A stretch of 38,756 nucleotides of DNA, from NCBI GenBank assembly GCA_938073895.1, contig CALJFB010000041.1:1-38756 (forward strand), read 5' to 3'. A model generated the notes under the pieces. It saw only the letters and a program-made list of their open reading frames with translations. It was not told the DNA's origin and searched no databases. A program made the position numbers and the translations under genes. Below, piece by piece: positions 25,301 to 34,288 of the stretch. Every line of letters starts with the position of its first letter. Within the stretch, counting starts at the first letter, position 1. Source of the stretch: an uncultured Flavobacteriaceae bacterium. Lineage in GTDB: Bacteria; Bacteroidota; Bacteroidia; Flavobacteriales; Flavobacteriaceae.

Positions 25301-27706
25301 ATGGAGAATTGCTTCCATTGTGGAGATACTTGTAGTAATGGTGTTATAAGACACAGCGATAAGTCGTTTTGTTGTAATGGCTGTAAAACTGTTTTTGATA
25401 TTTTACACGATAATAATTTAGATTATTATTACGAGTTGGAGCAAACACCAGGAATAACACCTAAAGCCATAAATGGTAAGTTTGATTACTTAGAAAACGA
25501 AACAATAATTAAGGAACTTTTAGATTTTAACGAGGCTAATACTCAGATAGTTTCTTTTTTAATTCCTGCAATTCATTGTAGTTCTTGTATTTGGGTTTTA
25601 GAAAATTTAAATAAGCTTAACTCAAATATTTCAACTTCTCAAGTTAATTTTCCCAAAAAAACGGTTCGAATTAGTTATAATACGGCGCAAACTAATTTAA
25701 AGTCTGTTGTAATATTATTAAGTAAGTTGGGGTACGAGCCCTATATATCTTTAAACGACATAAAAAAAGATTCTAATGCTAAGGACCGAAGTTTAACTTA
25801 TAAGTTAGGAGTTGCAGGTTTTGCTTTTGGTAATATTATGTTCTTATCTTTTCCAGAATATTTTGAGGTTAACGAGTTTTGGTTGGAGAAGTTTAAGTAC
25901 ATTTTTAGATGGCTTATGCTATTCTTTTCTTTGCCGGTGGTTTTTTATTCTGCCCAAGATTATTTTGTGTCCGCCTATAAAAGTGTTAAGTCTAAGTTTT
26001 TAAATATAGACGTACCAATAGCTATAGGAATAACTGTACTTTTTGTTAGGTCTTTAGTAGAGGTTGCTTTGGATTTAGGCACAGGCTTTTTTGATAGTTT
26101 GGCTGGTTTAGTATTCTTTTTATTGTTAGGGAAGTTTTTTCAGCAAAAAACCTATAATTACTTGTCTTTTGAGCGCGATTATAAATCTTACTTTCCAATT
26201 GCGGTTACAAAATTAGATCCTGATAATCTTACAAACGAGTTCCAAACTAAAGTTTATGATTTAGTTCAAGATGATTTTATTTTAATTAGAAACGAAGAGC
26301 TAATTCCTGTAGATGGAATTCTAAAAAGTAATAACGCTTTTATAGATTATAGCTTTGTTACTGGCGAAGCTAAATTAGTAGAGAAAACCTTAGAAGATAA
26401 AATTTTTGCAGGAGGAAAGCACTCTGGAACACCAATTATAATTAAAGTTACAAAATCTGTTAAGCAGAGTTATTTAACGCAACTTTGGAATAATGAGGTT
26501 TTTAGTAGTGCTAATCAAAATATATTTCAAACTTTAACAGATAAAATCAGTCAGCGTTTTACCAAAACCTTGTTGGTTATTGCTCTAATATCTGCTGTTT
26601 TCTGGCTGTTTTTAGATAGTGCTAAAGTTCTAAACGTTTTTACAGCAGTCTTAATTGTGGCCTGTCCTTGTGCATTAGCATTGGCAGCACCTTTTACCTT
26701 AGGTAATTTACTCCGTATTTTTGGTGTAAATAAATTATACCTTAAAAAAGCTGAGGTAATAGAACAATTAGCAGAAATAGATACTATTGTGTTCGATAAA
26801 ACAGGAACATTAACTACAAATGCTCTACATACTATTTCTTTTAAAGGCGATTCGCTTTCCGAAGAAGAAAATAATCAGCTTAAGAATGTATTAAGAGCTT
26901 CAAATCACCCATTAAGTCGTGCGTTGTTTAATCACATAAAAAGTAATAAGAATTATAATATTACCAATTATTCTGAAGAAGTTGGTCAAGGAATTAGTGG
27001 GACAATACATAATATACCTTTAAAAATTGGGCGTTTCGATTTTGTAACTTTAGATTTAGATACTGTTATTAAAGCTGAATCGAGTGCGTTTCAAACTACA
27101 GTTCATATTACAATAGGAAATAAGTATAAAGGATATTATGCTTTTAAAAACGAATATAGGAATGGATTTGATCATCTATTAAACCAACTATCTAAAAGCT
27201 ATAATTTAGTTATTCTATCTGGAGATAATTCAGGCGAAACAGATTATTTAGCTAAGACATTGTCAAGTAAAGTAGATTTAGTTTTTAATCAGAATCCAAA
27301 CGATAAATTAGAATTTATAAAATCGCTTCAACAAAAAAACAAAAAAATATTAATGATTGGAGATGGATTAAACGATGCTGGAGCTTTGGCACAAAGTAAT
27401 GTTGGGTTATCTATTTCAGAAAACATTAATGTGTTTTCACCAGCTTGCGATGGAATTTTAGATGCATCTATGTTTATAAACATCTTTAATTTTTTAAAGG
27501 TTTCCAAAAAAGGAGTTCAAATAATTAAATACGCCTTCTTTTTCTCATTGTTCTACAATATAATCGGGTTAGGTTTTGCGGTAACAGGTCATTTAAAACC
27601 TGTAGTAGCAGCAATTTTAATGCCTTTAAGTTCTATTTCAATTGTTTTTTTTACAACTATTTCGTCTTATTTAATTGGACGGAAAATAATTAAAAAGAGT
27701 TTTTGA
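25301..27706 (+). CDS. ccoI: Heavy-metal (copper) translocating P-type ATPase, CcoI/FixI type
   Basis: An 801-residue P1B-type ATPase, in this context supplying copper for the CuB centre of cbb3 oxidase. An N-terminal Cys-rich module (MENCFHCGDTC, then FCCNGC) is followed by an HMA domain with CSSC (C93, C96). The eight-span core has the CPC metal motif at C455-P456-C457, the actuator TGEA (VTGEAKLVEK), the phosphorylated D499 in FDKTGTLTT, and the hinge GDGLNDAGAL. It is first in the cco locus. An Fnr-like site lies upstream and another starts 2 bp after its stop. Confidence 0.93.
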   Translation: MENCFHCGDTCSNGVIRHSDKSFCCNGCKTVFDILHDNNLDYYYELEQTPGITPKAINGKFDYLENETIIKELLDFNEANTQIVSFLIPAIHCSSCIWVLENLNKLNSNISTSQVNFPKKTVRISYNTAQTNLKSVVILLSKLGYEPYISLNDIKKDSNAKDRSLTYKLGVAGFAFGNIMFLSFPEYFEVNEFWLEKFKYIFRWLMLFFSLPVVFYSAQDYFVSAYKSVKSKFLNIDVPIAIGITVLFVRSLVEVALDLGTGFFDSLAGLVFFLLLGKFFQQKTYNYLSFERDYKSYFPIAVTKLDPDNLTNEFQTKVYDLVQDDFILIRNEELIPVDGILKSNNAFIDYSFVTGEAKLVEKTLEDKIFAGGKHSGTPIIIKVTKSVKQSYLTQLWNNEVFSSANQNIFQTLTDKISQRFTKTLLVIALISAVFWLFLDSAKVLNVFTAVLIVACPCALALAAPFTLGNLLRIFGVNKLYLKKAEVIEQLAEIDTIVFDKTGTLTTNALHTISFKGDSLSEEENNQLKNVLRASNHPLSRALFNHIKSNKNYNITNYSEEVGQGISGTIHNIPLKIGRFDFVTLDLDTVIKAESSAFQTTVHITIGNKYKGYYAFKNEYRNGFDHLLNQLSKSYNLVILSGDNSGETDYLAKTLSSKVDLVFNQNPNDKLEFIKSLQQKNKKILMIGDGLNDAGALAQSNVGLSISENINVFSPACDGILDASMFINIFNFLKVSKKGVQIIKYAFFFSLFYNIIGLGFAVTGHLKPVVAAILMPLSSISIVFFTTISSYLIGRKIIKKSF

Positions 27707-27708
27707 AA

Positions 27709-27752
27709 ATGATAATTATCATCTTTTAAAGTAATATTTAAGGGTAATTTTA
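27709..27752 (+). promoter_or_regulatory. Fnr-like palindrome and -7 element of ccoS-ccoNOQP
   Basis: ATGATAATTATCAT (27709-27722) is a perfect 14-bp palindrome starting 2 bp after the ccoI stop. TAATTTTA (27745-27752) is a near -7 element, again 36.5 bp from centre to last base. It marks a second, internal start for the structural oxidase genes. Confidence 0.72.
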
Positions 27753-27772
27753 CACTATAAAATAATTAGGTT

Positions 27773-27982
27773 ATGACAATTATTTATTTACTTCTGGCAA
27801 TTAGTGTATTAGTGGCTTTGGCCTTTTTTGCAGCATTTATTTTTTCTGTTAAAAGTGGACAGTATGACGATGTATATACGCCATCTGTACGAATGCTTTT
27901 TGATGATGAATTGGTTAAGCCAGCAACCAAAAAAAATAAAATCACACCAAATAAAATAGTAAAAACTAACAAACACAATTAA
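27773..27982 (+). CDS. ccoS: cbb3-type cytochrome oxidase assembly protein CcoS
   Basis: A 69-residue membrane protein with one N-terminal span (about residues 3-25, IIYLLLAISVLVALAFFAAF) followed by the CcoS-typical SGQYDD motif and a basic tail. CcoS is needed for cofactor insertion in cbb3 oxidase in other bacteria. It is first after the internal Fnr-like site, 8 bp before ccoNO. Confidence 0.93.
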   Translation: MTIIYLLLAISVLVALAFFAAFIFSVKSGQYDDVYTPSVRMLFDDELVKPATKKNKITPNKIVKTNKHN

Positions 27983-27990
27983 ATATTATT

Positions 27991-30192
27991 ATGGAAGTAC
28001 AACAGTTTTATTACGATAATAAAATCGTTCGAAAATTCATTGTTGCAACAATGTTTTGGGGAGTCATTGGAATGAGTGTAGGGTTGCTTTTAGCATTTAT
28101 GTTTTTATTTCCAAATCTAACGGACGGAATTTCTTGGCTAAGTTTTGGAAGGTTAAGACCATTACACACCAATGCTGTAATTTTTGCATTTGTTGGTAAC
28201 GCCATTTTTGCTGGAGTTTATTACTCTTCGCAGCGTTTACTTAAAGCAAGAATGTGGAAAGATTGGTTAAGTAATTTAAATTTTTGGGGTTGGCAGGCTA
28301 TAATAGTTGGTGCTGCAATTACATTACCTTTAGGTTACACCTCATCTAAGGAATACGCGGAATTAGAATGGCCTTTTGATATTGCTATAGCTCTTATTTG
28401 GGTTGCTTTTGGTGCCAATTTAATTGGGACTATTTTAAAAAGAAGACAACGCCATTTATACGTTGCAATTTGGTTTTATTTAGGAACATTTGTTACAGTA
28501 GCTGTTTTACATATTGTAAATAGTATGGAAATTCCTGTTAGTCCATTAAAAAGTTACTCGGTTTATGCAGGCGTGCAAGATGCTTTAGTACAATGGTGGT
28601 ACGGACATAATGCAGTAGCATTTTTCCTAACAACGCCTTTCCTTGGGCTTATGTACTATTTTGTGCCTAAAGCCGCTAATAGACCAGTTTATTCTTATAG
28701 ATTATCTATTGTACACTTTTGGTCGCTTATTTTTATTTATATCTGGGCAGGACCACATCACTTATTATATTCCGCATTACCAGAATGGGCTCAGAATTTA
28801 GGGGTTGCCTTTTCTGTAATGCTATTAGCACCATCTTGGGGTGGAATGATAAACGGATTATTAACACTTCGTGGTGCTTGGGATAAAGTACGTGTAGATC
28901 CAGTTTTAAAATTTATGGTAGTTGCAATTACAGGTTATGGTATGGCAACGTTTGAAGGACCCGTATTATCTCTTAAAAATGTAAATGCAATTGCTCACTT
29001 TAGCGATTGGATTATTGCACACGTTCACGTTGGTGCTTTAGCTTGGAACGGTTTCTTAACTTTTGGTATGATTTATTGGATGGTACCAAAACTATTTAAA
29101 ACAACACTTTGGTCTACTAAATTAGCCAATGCGCATTTTTGGATTGGAACTTTAGGTATTATTTTATATGCTTTACCAATGTATGTTGCAGGTTTTCAAC
29201 AAGCTTTAATGTGGAAAGAATTTAATCCAGATGGTACTTTAAAATATGGTAATTTCTTAGAAACATTATCAGAAATTATTCCAATGTATTGGATGAGAGC
29301 TATTGGTGGAACCTTATTTATAATAGGTATGTTTTTGATTGTTTATAATATGATCATGACTGCAAGACAAGGTAGTAAAGTAACAGATGAGTTAGCTGAA
29401 GCTCCTGCGCTAGAAAAAGTAACTGCTAAAAGAACAACTAAAGAAGGTTATCATACTTGGTTAGAAAGAAGACCTGTTAAATTAACGATTTATGCTACTA
29501 TAGCAATTTTAATTGGTGGAATTGTACAAATTTTACCATCTTTAATGGTAGATGATTATATTCCTGTAATTAGTAGTGTTAAGCCTTATACACCTTTAGA
29601 ATTAGAAGGTAGAGATATTTATATAGCAGAAGGTTGTGTAGGTTGCCACTCTCAAATGGTTAGACCTTTTAGAAGTGAAGTAGAGCGCTATGGAGAATAC
29701 TCTAAAGCTGGAGAATATGTTTACGATCATCCATTTTTATGGGGATCTAAACGAACAGGTCCAGATTTAATGCGTGTTGGAGGTAAATATTCAGATAATT
29801 GGCATTTAAATCATATGTACGATCCACAAAGTACATCTTCAGGTTCTATTATGCCGAGTTATAAATGGTTAATTAAAAATAAATTAGACAAGACCTTAAC
29901 AGAATCTAAGCTAGAAGTAATGGTTACTTTAGGTGTGCCATATACCACAGAAGATATTGCAACAGCTCAAGAATCTATGTTGGAACAAGGAACAGAAATA
30001 GAGAAAAACCTTTATAACGATCCCGATTTTGCAAAAACCTACGAAGCAGATAAAAAATATGCCAAAGCCAATGGTTTAGAGTTTATTGAAATGAGAAATA
30101 GAGAAATAGTAGCTGTTATTGCCTATTTACAACGTTTGGGGACAGATATTAAAGTAAAGAATCCAGACGGAACAGAAACTGAATTAAAATAA
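27991..30192 (+). CDS. ccoN: cbb3-type cytochrome c oxidase, fused subunits I and II (CcoN-CcoO)
   Basis: A 733-residue fusion. Residues 1 to about 465 form the CcoN catalytic subunit, with about 12 spans and haem/copper histidines in HTNAVIFAFVGN, WWYGHNAVAFF, GPHHLLYSALPEW and the pair in HFSDWIIAHVHVGAL. After a basic linker, one span (about 495-515) begins the CcoO part, a monohaem cytochrome c with the CVGCH site (C549, C552, H553) and Met-rich SQMVRPF. Separate ccoN and ccoO genes are usual in proteobacteria; the fusion is known in Bacteroidota. It is the high-affinity proton-pumping terminal oxidase for low oxygen. Confidence 0.95.
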   Translation: MEVQQFYYDNKIVRKFIVATMFWGVIGMSVGLLLAFMFLFPNLTDGISWLSFGRLRPLHTNAVIFAFVGNAIFAGVYYSSQRLLKARMWKDWLSNLNFWGWQAIIVGAAITLPLGYTSSKEYAELEWPFDIAIALIWVAFGANLIGTILKRRQRHLYVAIWFYLGTFVTVAVLHIVNSMEIPVSPLKSYSVYAGVQDALVQWWYGHNAVAFFLTTPFLGLMYYFVPKAANRPVYSYRLSIVHFWSLIFIYIWAGPHHLLYSALPEWAQNLGVAFSVMLLAPSWGGMINGLLTLRGAWDKVRVDPVLKFMVVAITGYGMATFEGPVLSLKNVNAIAHFSDWIIAHVHVGALAWNGFLTFGMIYWMVPKLFKTTLWSTKLANAHFWIGTLGIILYALPMYVAGFQQALMWKEFNPDGTLKYGNFLETLSEIIPMYWMRAIGGTLFIIGMFLIVYNMIMTARQGSKVTDELAEAPALEKVTAKRTTKEGYHTWLERRPVKLTIYATIAILIGGIVQILPSLMVDDYIPVISSVKPYTPLELEGRDIYIAEGCVGCHSQMVRPFRSEVERYGEYSKAGEYVYDHPFLWGSKRTGPDLMRVGGKYSDNWHLNHMYDPQSTSSGSIMPSYKWLIKNKLDKTLTESKLEVMVTLGVPYTTEDIATAQESMLEQGTEIEKNLYNDPDFAKTYEADKKYAKANGLEFIEMRNREIVAVIAYLQRLGTDIKVKNPDGTETELK

Positions 30193-30199
30193 AAATATT

Positions 30200-30391
30200 A
30201 TGTTAAAATTTATAAAAGGAAACTTAGAACAGATAGACAATGTAGCTGTTTATCCAATGATTTCGCTACTTATTTTTTTCATCTTTTTTGTAGTACTATT
30301 TTGGTGGGTTTTTACTGCTAAAAAAGCTCATATTGAGGAAGTAAGTGCTATTCCTTTAAACGACAACACCATAAATTTAAAAGAACAATAA
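30200..30391 (+). CDS. ccoQ: cbb3-type cytochrome oxidase subunit CcoQ
   Basis: A 63-residue single-span protein (span about residues 19-42, MISLLIFFIFFVVLFWWVF) between ccoNO and ccoP, the standard place of CcoQ, which helps stabilise the complex. The start lies 7 bp after the ccoNO stop, and ccoP begins 2 bp after its own stop. Confidence 0.88.
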   Translation: MLKFIKGNLEQIDNVAVYPMISLLIFFIFFVVLFWWVFTAKKAHIEEVSAIPLNDNTINLKEQ

Positions 30392-30393
30392 TA

Positions 30394-31284
30394 ATGAAAA
30401 CAACCGCATCATATTTTAGAGTTATTCTATTTACAATTGCTTCAATTGGTGTTATAGAATATTTATACGAAACAGGCACAGAATGGGCTATGTTTACTCA
30501 ATACTTGTTTTGGTTAATAGTTGGCTGTATTGTCTTGTTTGCTATAGCTTTTGAGATTTGTATAGAAGCTTTAGAAACCGTTTTAGCACATTCTTTAGAG
30601 GAAGAAGCTAAAGTTAAGTATATCGCTAAACGTAAAGAAGATCAGCAAAGACCATTTAATAAAATCAATGCTTTTTATCAAAGGTTATTAGGTAGTAAAT
30701 CTATAAAGGAAGAGCACGAAATTATTCTAGATCACAATTACGACGGAATTAAAGAATTAGATAATAATTTACCGCCTTGGTGGGTTTATAGTTTTTATGC
30801 TAGTATTTTATTTGCAGTAGTGTATTTAGTACGTTTTGAAGTTTTTCACGATTATAACCAAGTTGAAGAATATGAAGCAGCTGTAGAATTTGCTCAAAAA
30901 GAAATTTCTGAGTGGAAAAAAACAGCTAAGAATTTAGTAGATATTACAACGGTTGAGGTATTAACCGAGGCTTCAGATTTATCTGCCGGTAAAAAAATAT
31001 TTAATGCTAACTGTGTAGCTTGCCATAAAGCTGATGGTGGCGGTGGTATTGGTCCCAACTTAACAGATACAAATTGGATTTTAGGAGGCGGAATTAAAAA
31101 TGTGTTTAAAACAATTTCCGAAGGTGGAAGAGATGGAAAAGGAATGGTTTCCTGGAAATCAGATTTAAAACCTCTTGAAATGGCCCAAGTTGCAAGTTAT
31201 GTACTAACATTTCAAGGAACAACACCAGCTGAACCTAAAGATCCAGAAGGCAATGTTTGGACTCCAGAGGCAACAGATAAATAA
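30394..31284 (+). CDS. ccoP: cbb3-type cytochrome oxidase subunit III, single-haem (CcoP)
   Basis: A 296-residue membrane-bound cytochrome c that feeds electrons to CcoNO. It has two extra N-terminal spans (about residues 7-55), a charged cytoplasmic stretch, the CcoP-typical ELDNNLPPWWVYSFY span (about 120-150), then one cytochrome c domain with CVACH (C207, C210, H211) and GPNLTDTNWI. Proteobacterial CcoP carries two CxxCH sites; only one is present here. It is in one operon with ccoS, ccoNO and ccoQ. Confidence 0.93.
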   Translation: MKTTASYFRVILFTIASIGVIEYLYETGTEWAMFTQYLFWLIVGCIVLFAIAFEICIEALETVLAHSLEEEAKVKYIAKRKEDQQRPFNKINAFYQRLLGSKSIKEEHEIILDHNYDGIKELDNNLPPWWVYSFYASILFAVVYLVRFEVFHDYNQVEEYEAAVEFAQKEISEWKKTAKNLVDITTVEVLTEASDLSAGKKIFNANCVACHKADGGGGIGPNLTDTNWILGGGIKNVFKTISEGGRDGKGMVSWKSDLKPLEMAQVASYVLTFQGTTPAEPKDPEGNVWTPEATDK

Positions 31285-31326
31285 ATAATAATAATAATAA
31301 GTGTTTTAATGTTTTAATATTTAGTA

Positions 31327-32748
31327 ATGGCAGAACAAGATCAAGACAACTTTAGAGATACTATTGGAACTTTAGCAGAAGATGGGAAACGCGCTTGGGT
31401 TTTTCCAAAAAAGCCTTCTGGTAAGTGGTATAACTACAGAAAGTATGTAAGTTATGTATTGCTTTTATTTTTGTTTTCTGCGCCATTTATAAAAATTAAT
31501 GGCAATCAGTTTTTACTTTTTAATGTATTAGAGCGTCGTTTTAATATTTTTGGATTTCCGTTTTGGCCACAAGATTTTCACCTTTTTGTTATTATAATGA
31601 TTATAGGTGTTGTTTTTGTTTTACTTTTTACAGTTGCTTTTGGGCGTTTGTTTTGTGGTTGGGTTTGCCCACAAACTATTTTTATGGAAATGGTTTTTAG
31701 ACGAATAGAGTATTGGATAGATGGCGATAGAGGTAAGCAAATACGATTATCTAAAATGCCTTGGAATGCAGAAAAAATTAGAAAACGATTATTAAAGTGG
31801 TTTGTTTTTTTTATTATTTCATTTTTAATAGCTAATATTTTTTTAGCCTATTTAATTAGTAGCGATACTTTATTAAGATACATTACAGAAGGTCCGCTTA
31901 ATCATTCTAGCACACTAATTTCTTTATTAATTTTTACAAGTGTATTCTATTTTATATTTGCTTGGTTTAGAGAGCAAGTCTGTATAATAGTTTGTCCTTA
32001 TGGACGTTTGCAAGGTGCTTTATTAGATAATAAATCTATTGTTGTTGCTTACGATCATAAAAGAGGTGAAAAAGAAGAAGGACGAGCAAAATTCAAGAAA
32101 AATGAAGAAAGAGCAACTACAGGAAAAGGCGATTGTATAGATTGTAACCAATGTGTAAATGTTTGTCCTACAGGAATAGATATTAGAAATGGTACACAGC
32201 TAGAATGTATTAACTGCACCGCTTGTATAGATGCTTGTGATCACATTATGGAATCTGTAAACCTTAAAAAAGGATTAATTAGATACGCCAGCGAAGAGAA
32301 TATTGAGAAAAAAGCACCTTTTACATTTTCACCAAGATTAAAAGGCTACACTGTAGTTTTAGGAATCTTAATTTCTGTTTTAATAGGAATGCTATTTTTA
32401 CGTAACGATGTTGAAGCACGTATTCTAAGATTGCCAGGTCAGTTGTATGAGCACAAAGCGGAAAATATTATAAGTAATGTTTATACTTTTAAATTGGTTA
32501 ATAAAACAACACAAGATTTAAATAATTTAGAATTTAAACTGGTATCTCATAAAGGCGAAATCAAAATAGTATCTCATAAAACTATCGATATTGAAAAGCA
32601 AGGATTAGCAGAAGGTACTCTTTTTGTAGAAATTAATGCTGCTGCTTTAAAAGATGATAAAATAAAATTAGAGATTGCTATTTTTAGTAATGGAAAAGAA
32701 ATAGAAAGTACTACAACTAATTTTTTAGGGCCAAGAAGCTATAAGTAA
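31327..32748 (+). CDS. ccoG: Cytochrome c oxidase accessory protein CcoG
   Basis: A 473-residue membrane Fe-S protein (CcoG/RdxA/FixG), reported elsewhere to reduce copper during cbb3 assembly. There are about five spans, with a CGWVCPQTIFMEM motif near residue 112 and CIIVCPYGRLQG near residue 223. Two [4Fe-4S] ferredoxin clusters follow (C270, C273, C276, C280 and C294, C297, C300, C304). The periplasmic C-terminal domain is the immunoglobulin-like part found in the family. It lies 42 bp after ccoP. Confidence 0.94.
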   Translation: MAEQDQDNFRDTIGTLAEDGKRAWVFPKKPSGKWYNYRKYVSYVLLLFLFSAPFIKINGNQFLLFNVLERRFNIFGFPFWPQDFHLFVIIMIIGVVFVLLFTVAFGRLFCGWVCPQTIFMEMVFRRIEYWIDGDRGKQIRLSKMPWNAEKIRKRLLKWFVFFIISFLIANIFLAYLISSDTLLRYITEGPLNHSSTLISLLIFTSVFYFIFAWFREQVCIIVCPYGRLQGALLDNKSIVVAYDHKRGEKEEGRAKFKKNEERATTGKGDCIDCNQCVNVCPTGIDIRNGTQLECINCTACIDACDHIMESVNLKKGLIRYASEENIEKKAPFTFSPRLKGYTVVLGILISVLIGMLFLRNDVEARILRLPGQLYEHKAENIISNVYTFKLVNKTTQDLNNLEFKLVSHKGEIKIVSHKTIDIEKQGLAEGTLFVEINAAALKDDKIKLEIAIFSNGKEIESTTTNFLGPRSYK

Positions 32749-32763
32749 CAAAACAAATTTATT

Positions 32764-33210
32764 ATGAAAATTAATTGGGGAACAGGAATAGTTTTAGGAA
32801 TGTTAGCTTTTATTAGCTTTATATTATACTTGGTTATTACAATGGTAACCAATCAAAATTTTTCTCACGATTTAGTTACCGAAGAGTATTATGCCAAAGA
32901 AATGGTGTATCAAGATGAAATTGATGCGGAAACAAACACCAATAATTTAAGTACAAAGTTAACAGGTAAAAAAACGTTAGATGGTTGGTTAATTACTTTT
33001 CCTGAAGAGTTAGAAAGTAAAGCTGTAATGGGAAAAGTATTCTTATATAGACCTTCTAATATGATATTAGATTTTGAGTTACCTCTTAAAATATCTAATA
33101 ATAGCTTTCTTATACCTAAATCTAAATTGTTAGATGGTCGTTGGAACATTACTATAGAATGGACTTACAACGATAAATCTTACATGTACAAAAAGGAAAT
33201 TTTATATTAA
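32764..33210 (+). CDS. ccoH: FixH/CcoH family protein
   Basis: A 148-residue protein with one N-terminal span (about residues 7-29) and a periplasmic FixH-like domain (NFSHDLVTEEYYAKEMVYQDEID near the membrane, then GRWNITIEWTYNDKSY). FixH/CcoH stays with the cbb3 complex during assembly. It sits between ccoG and the SafE-like gene, with gaps of 15 and 3 bp. Confidence 0.9.
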   Translation: MKINWGTGIVLGMLAFISFILYLVITMVTNQNFSHDLVTEEYYAKEMVYQDEIDAETNTNNLSTKLTGKKTLDGWLITFPEELESKAVMGKVFLYRPSNMILDFELPLKISNNSFLIPKSKLLDGRWNITIEWTYNDKSYMYKKEILY

Positions 33211-33213
33211 ACT

Positions 33214-33918
33214 ATGTTATTATCTGCTTTAATATTAGGATTACTTGGCAGTTTACATTGTATAGGAATGTGTGGACCAATAGCTTTTTTATTGCCATTA
33301 GATAGAAGTAATAAGTTAAAAAAAGTATTTCAATTATTTAGTTATCACTTTGGTAGGCTAACAACCTATGCTTTTTTAGGCCTTGTTTTTGGTCTTTTAG
33401 GAAGAAGTTTATACTTGTTTGGTTTGCAGCAACGCGTAAGTATTGTAGTTGGTGTAATAATGATAGTATCAGTCTTATTACCAAAACAATTTAGTACATC
33501 AAAGTGGTTTGGTCCAATGTATCATGTGGTAGCAAAAGTAAAATCGCTTATTGGATTTAACTTAAAAAATAAAACGGCTGGTTCTTTTTTTATTATTGGA
33601 TTATTAAATGGATTATTGCCTTGTGGCTTAGTTTATATGGCTGTTTTTGGAGCTATAGGTACAGGTCAAATTTTTCAAGGAAGTTTGTATATGTTTGCTT
33701 TTGGTTTAGGTACAGTTCCTTTAATGACTTCTGTTATTTATTTAGGTAATTATTTATCTCAGCCAATAAAACAAAAAATTTTAAAGCTTATTCCTGTATT
33801 TGTAATTATTGTAGGAATTCTATTTATACTAAGAGGCTTAGGTTTGGGAATACCTTATATATCGCCTTCAGAAAATGTAACCGTAAAAACGGCTAAAGCA
33901 TTGCAAAGCTGTCATTAA
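33214..33918 (+). CDS. DsbD_2-type / sulfite exporter TauE/SafE family membrane protein
   Basis: A 234-residue polytopic protein of about six spans. HCIGMCGPIAFLLP near residue 16 and the later GLLNGLLPCGLVYMAVFGA give two conserved Cys-Pro/Cys-Gly hairpins, typical of the DsbD_2 family that sits at the end of cco loci. Copper handling or thiol transfer for oxidase assembly has been proposed for relatives; I infer the same here from position. It lies 3 bp after ccoH. Confidence 0.85.
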   Translation: MLLSALILGLLGSLHCIGMCGPIAFLLPLDRSNKLKKVFQLFSYHFGRLTTYAFLGLVFGLLGRSLYLFGLQQRVSIVVGVIMIVSVLLPKQFSTSKWFGPMYHVVAKVKSLIGFNLKNKTAGSFFIIGLLNGLLPCGLVYMAVFGAIGTGQIFQGSLYMFAFGLGTVPLMTSVIYLGNYLSQPIKQKILKLIPVFVIIVGILFILRGLGLGIPYISPSENVTVKTAKALQSCH

Positions 33919-33935
33919 TTTTTAAATTTATTATT

Positions 33936-34094
33936 ATGAAAAACTTATTAAATCTTCCTCTAGTAAATTGGGGAATGGGTTCTGCAATTATTGGAGTCTT
34001 TGCCCTAGTTTGTGTTATCCTAGTCGTTGTAGTGTATAATATGGTAACTTCTGACTCTGAAAAAAAGGAGAACGATGAAAATACAGCTATTTAA
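33936..34094 (+). CDS. Small single-span membrane protein at the end of the cco operon
   Basis: A 52-residue reading frame beginning MKNLLNLPLVNWGMG and ending KENDENTAI. It has one strong span (about residues 15-39, SAIIGVFALVCVILVVVVYNM) and an acidic/basic tail. The ATG is 17 bp after the SafE-like stop, spaced like the neighbouring operon genes, and a terminator follows. The span resembles that of CcoS or CcoQ in kind, but I recognise no family. A role in oxidase assembly is inference from position. Confidence 0.7.
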   Translation: MKNLLNLPLVNWGMGSAIIGVFALVCVILVVVVYNMVTSDSEKKENDENTAI

Positions 34095-34171
34095 AAACAA
34101 CATATAAACAGCTTTTATTTTAATGTATGTAATTATGTATATTAAGCTCTTATCTCGATTTTAGTAAAACA

Positions 34172-34206
34172 AGAAGGCTTAAAATATATTTTAAAGCCTT
34201 TTTTAG
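34172..34206 (+). terminator. Terminator of the cco operon
   Basis: aaggctt pairs with aagcctt around an A/T-rich inner palindrome, followed by a T-run to 34205. It lies 78 nt after the 52-residue gene. Confidence 0.8.
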
Positions 34207-34230
34207 TTTTCATAAAAAAAATGAAAATAA

Positions 34231-34269
34231 AAAAAGAGGTTTGCCTTTAAAAATGGCAAACCTCTTTTA
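34231..34269. terminator. Terminator facing hemN, bidirectional
   Basis: A stem of aaaagaggtttgcc / ggcaaacctctttt with a 9-nt loop, A-run upstream and T-run downstream. It lies 20 nt after the hemN stop on the minus strand and backs up the cco terminator. Confidence 0.88.
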
Positions 34270-34288
34270 ATTAAGAACTATTATAATT

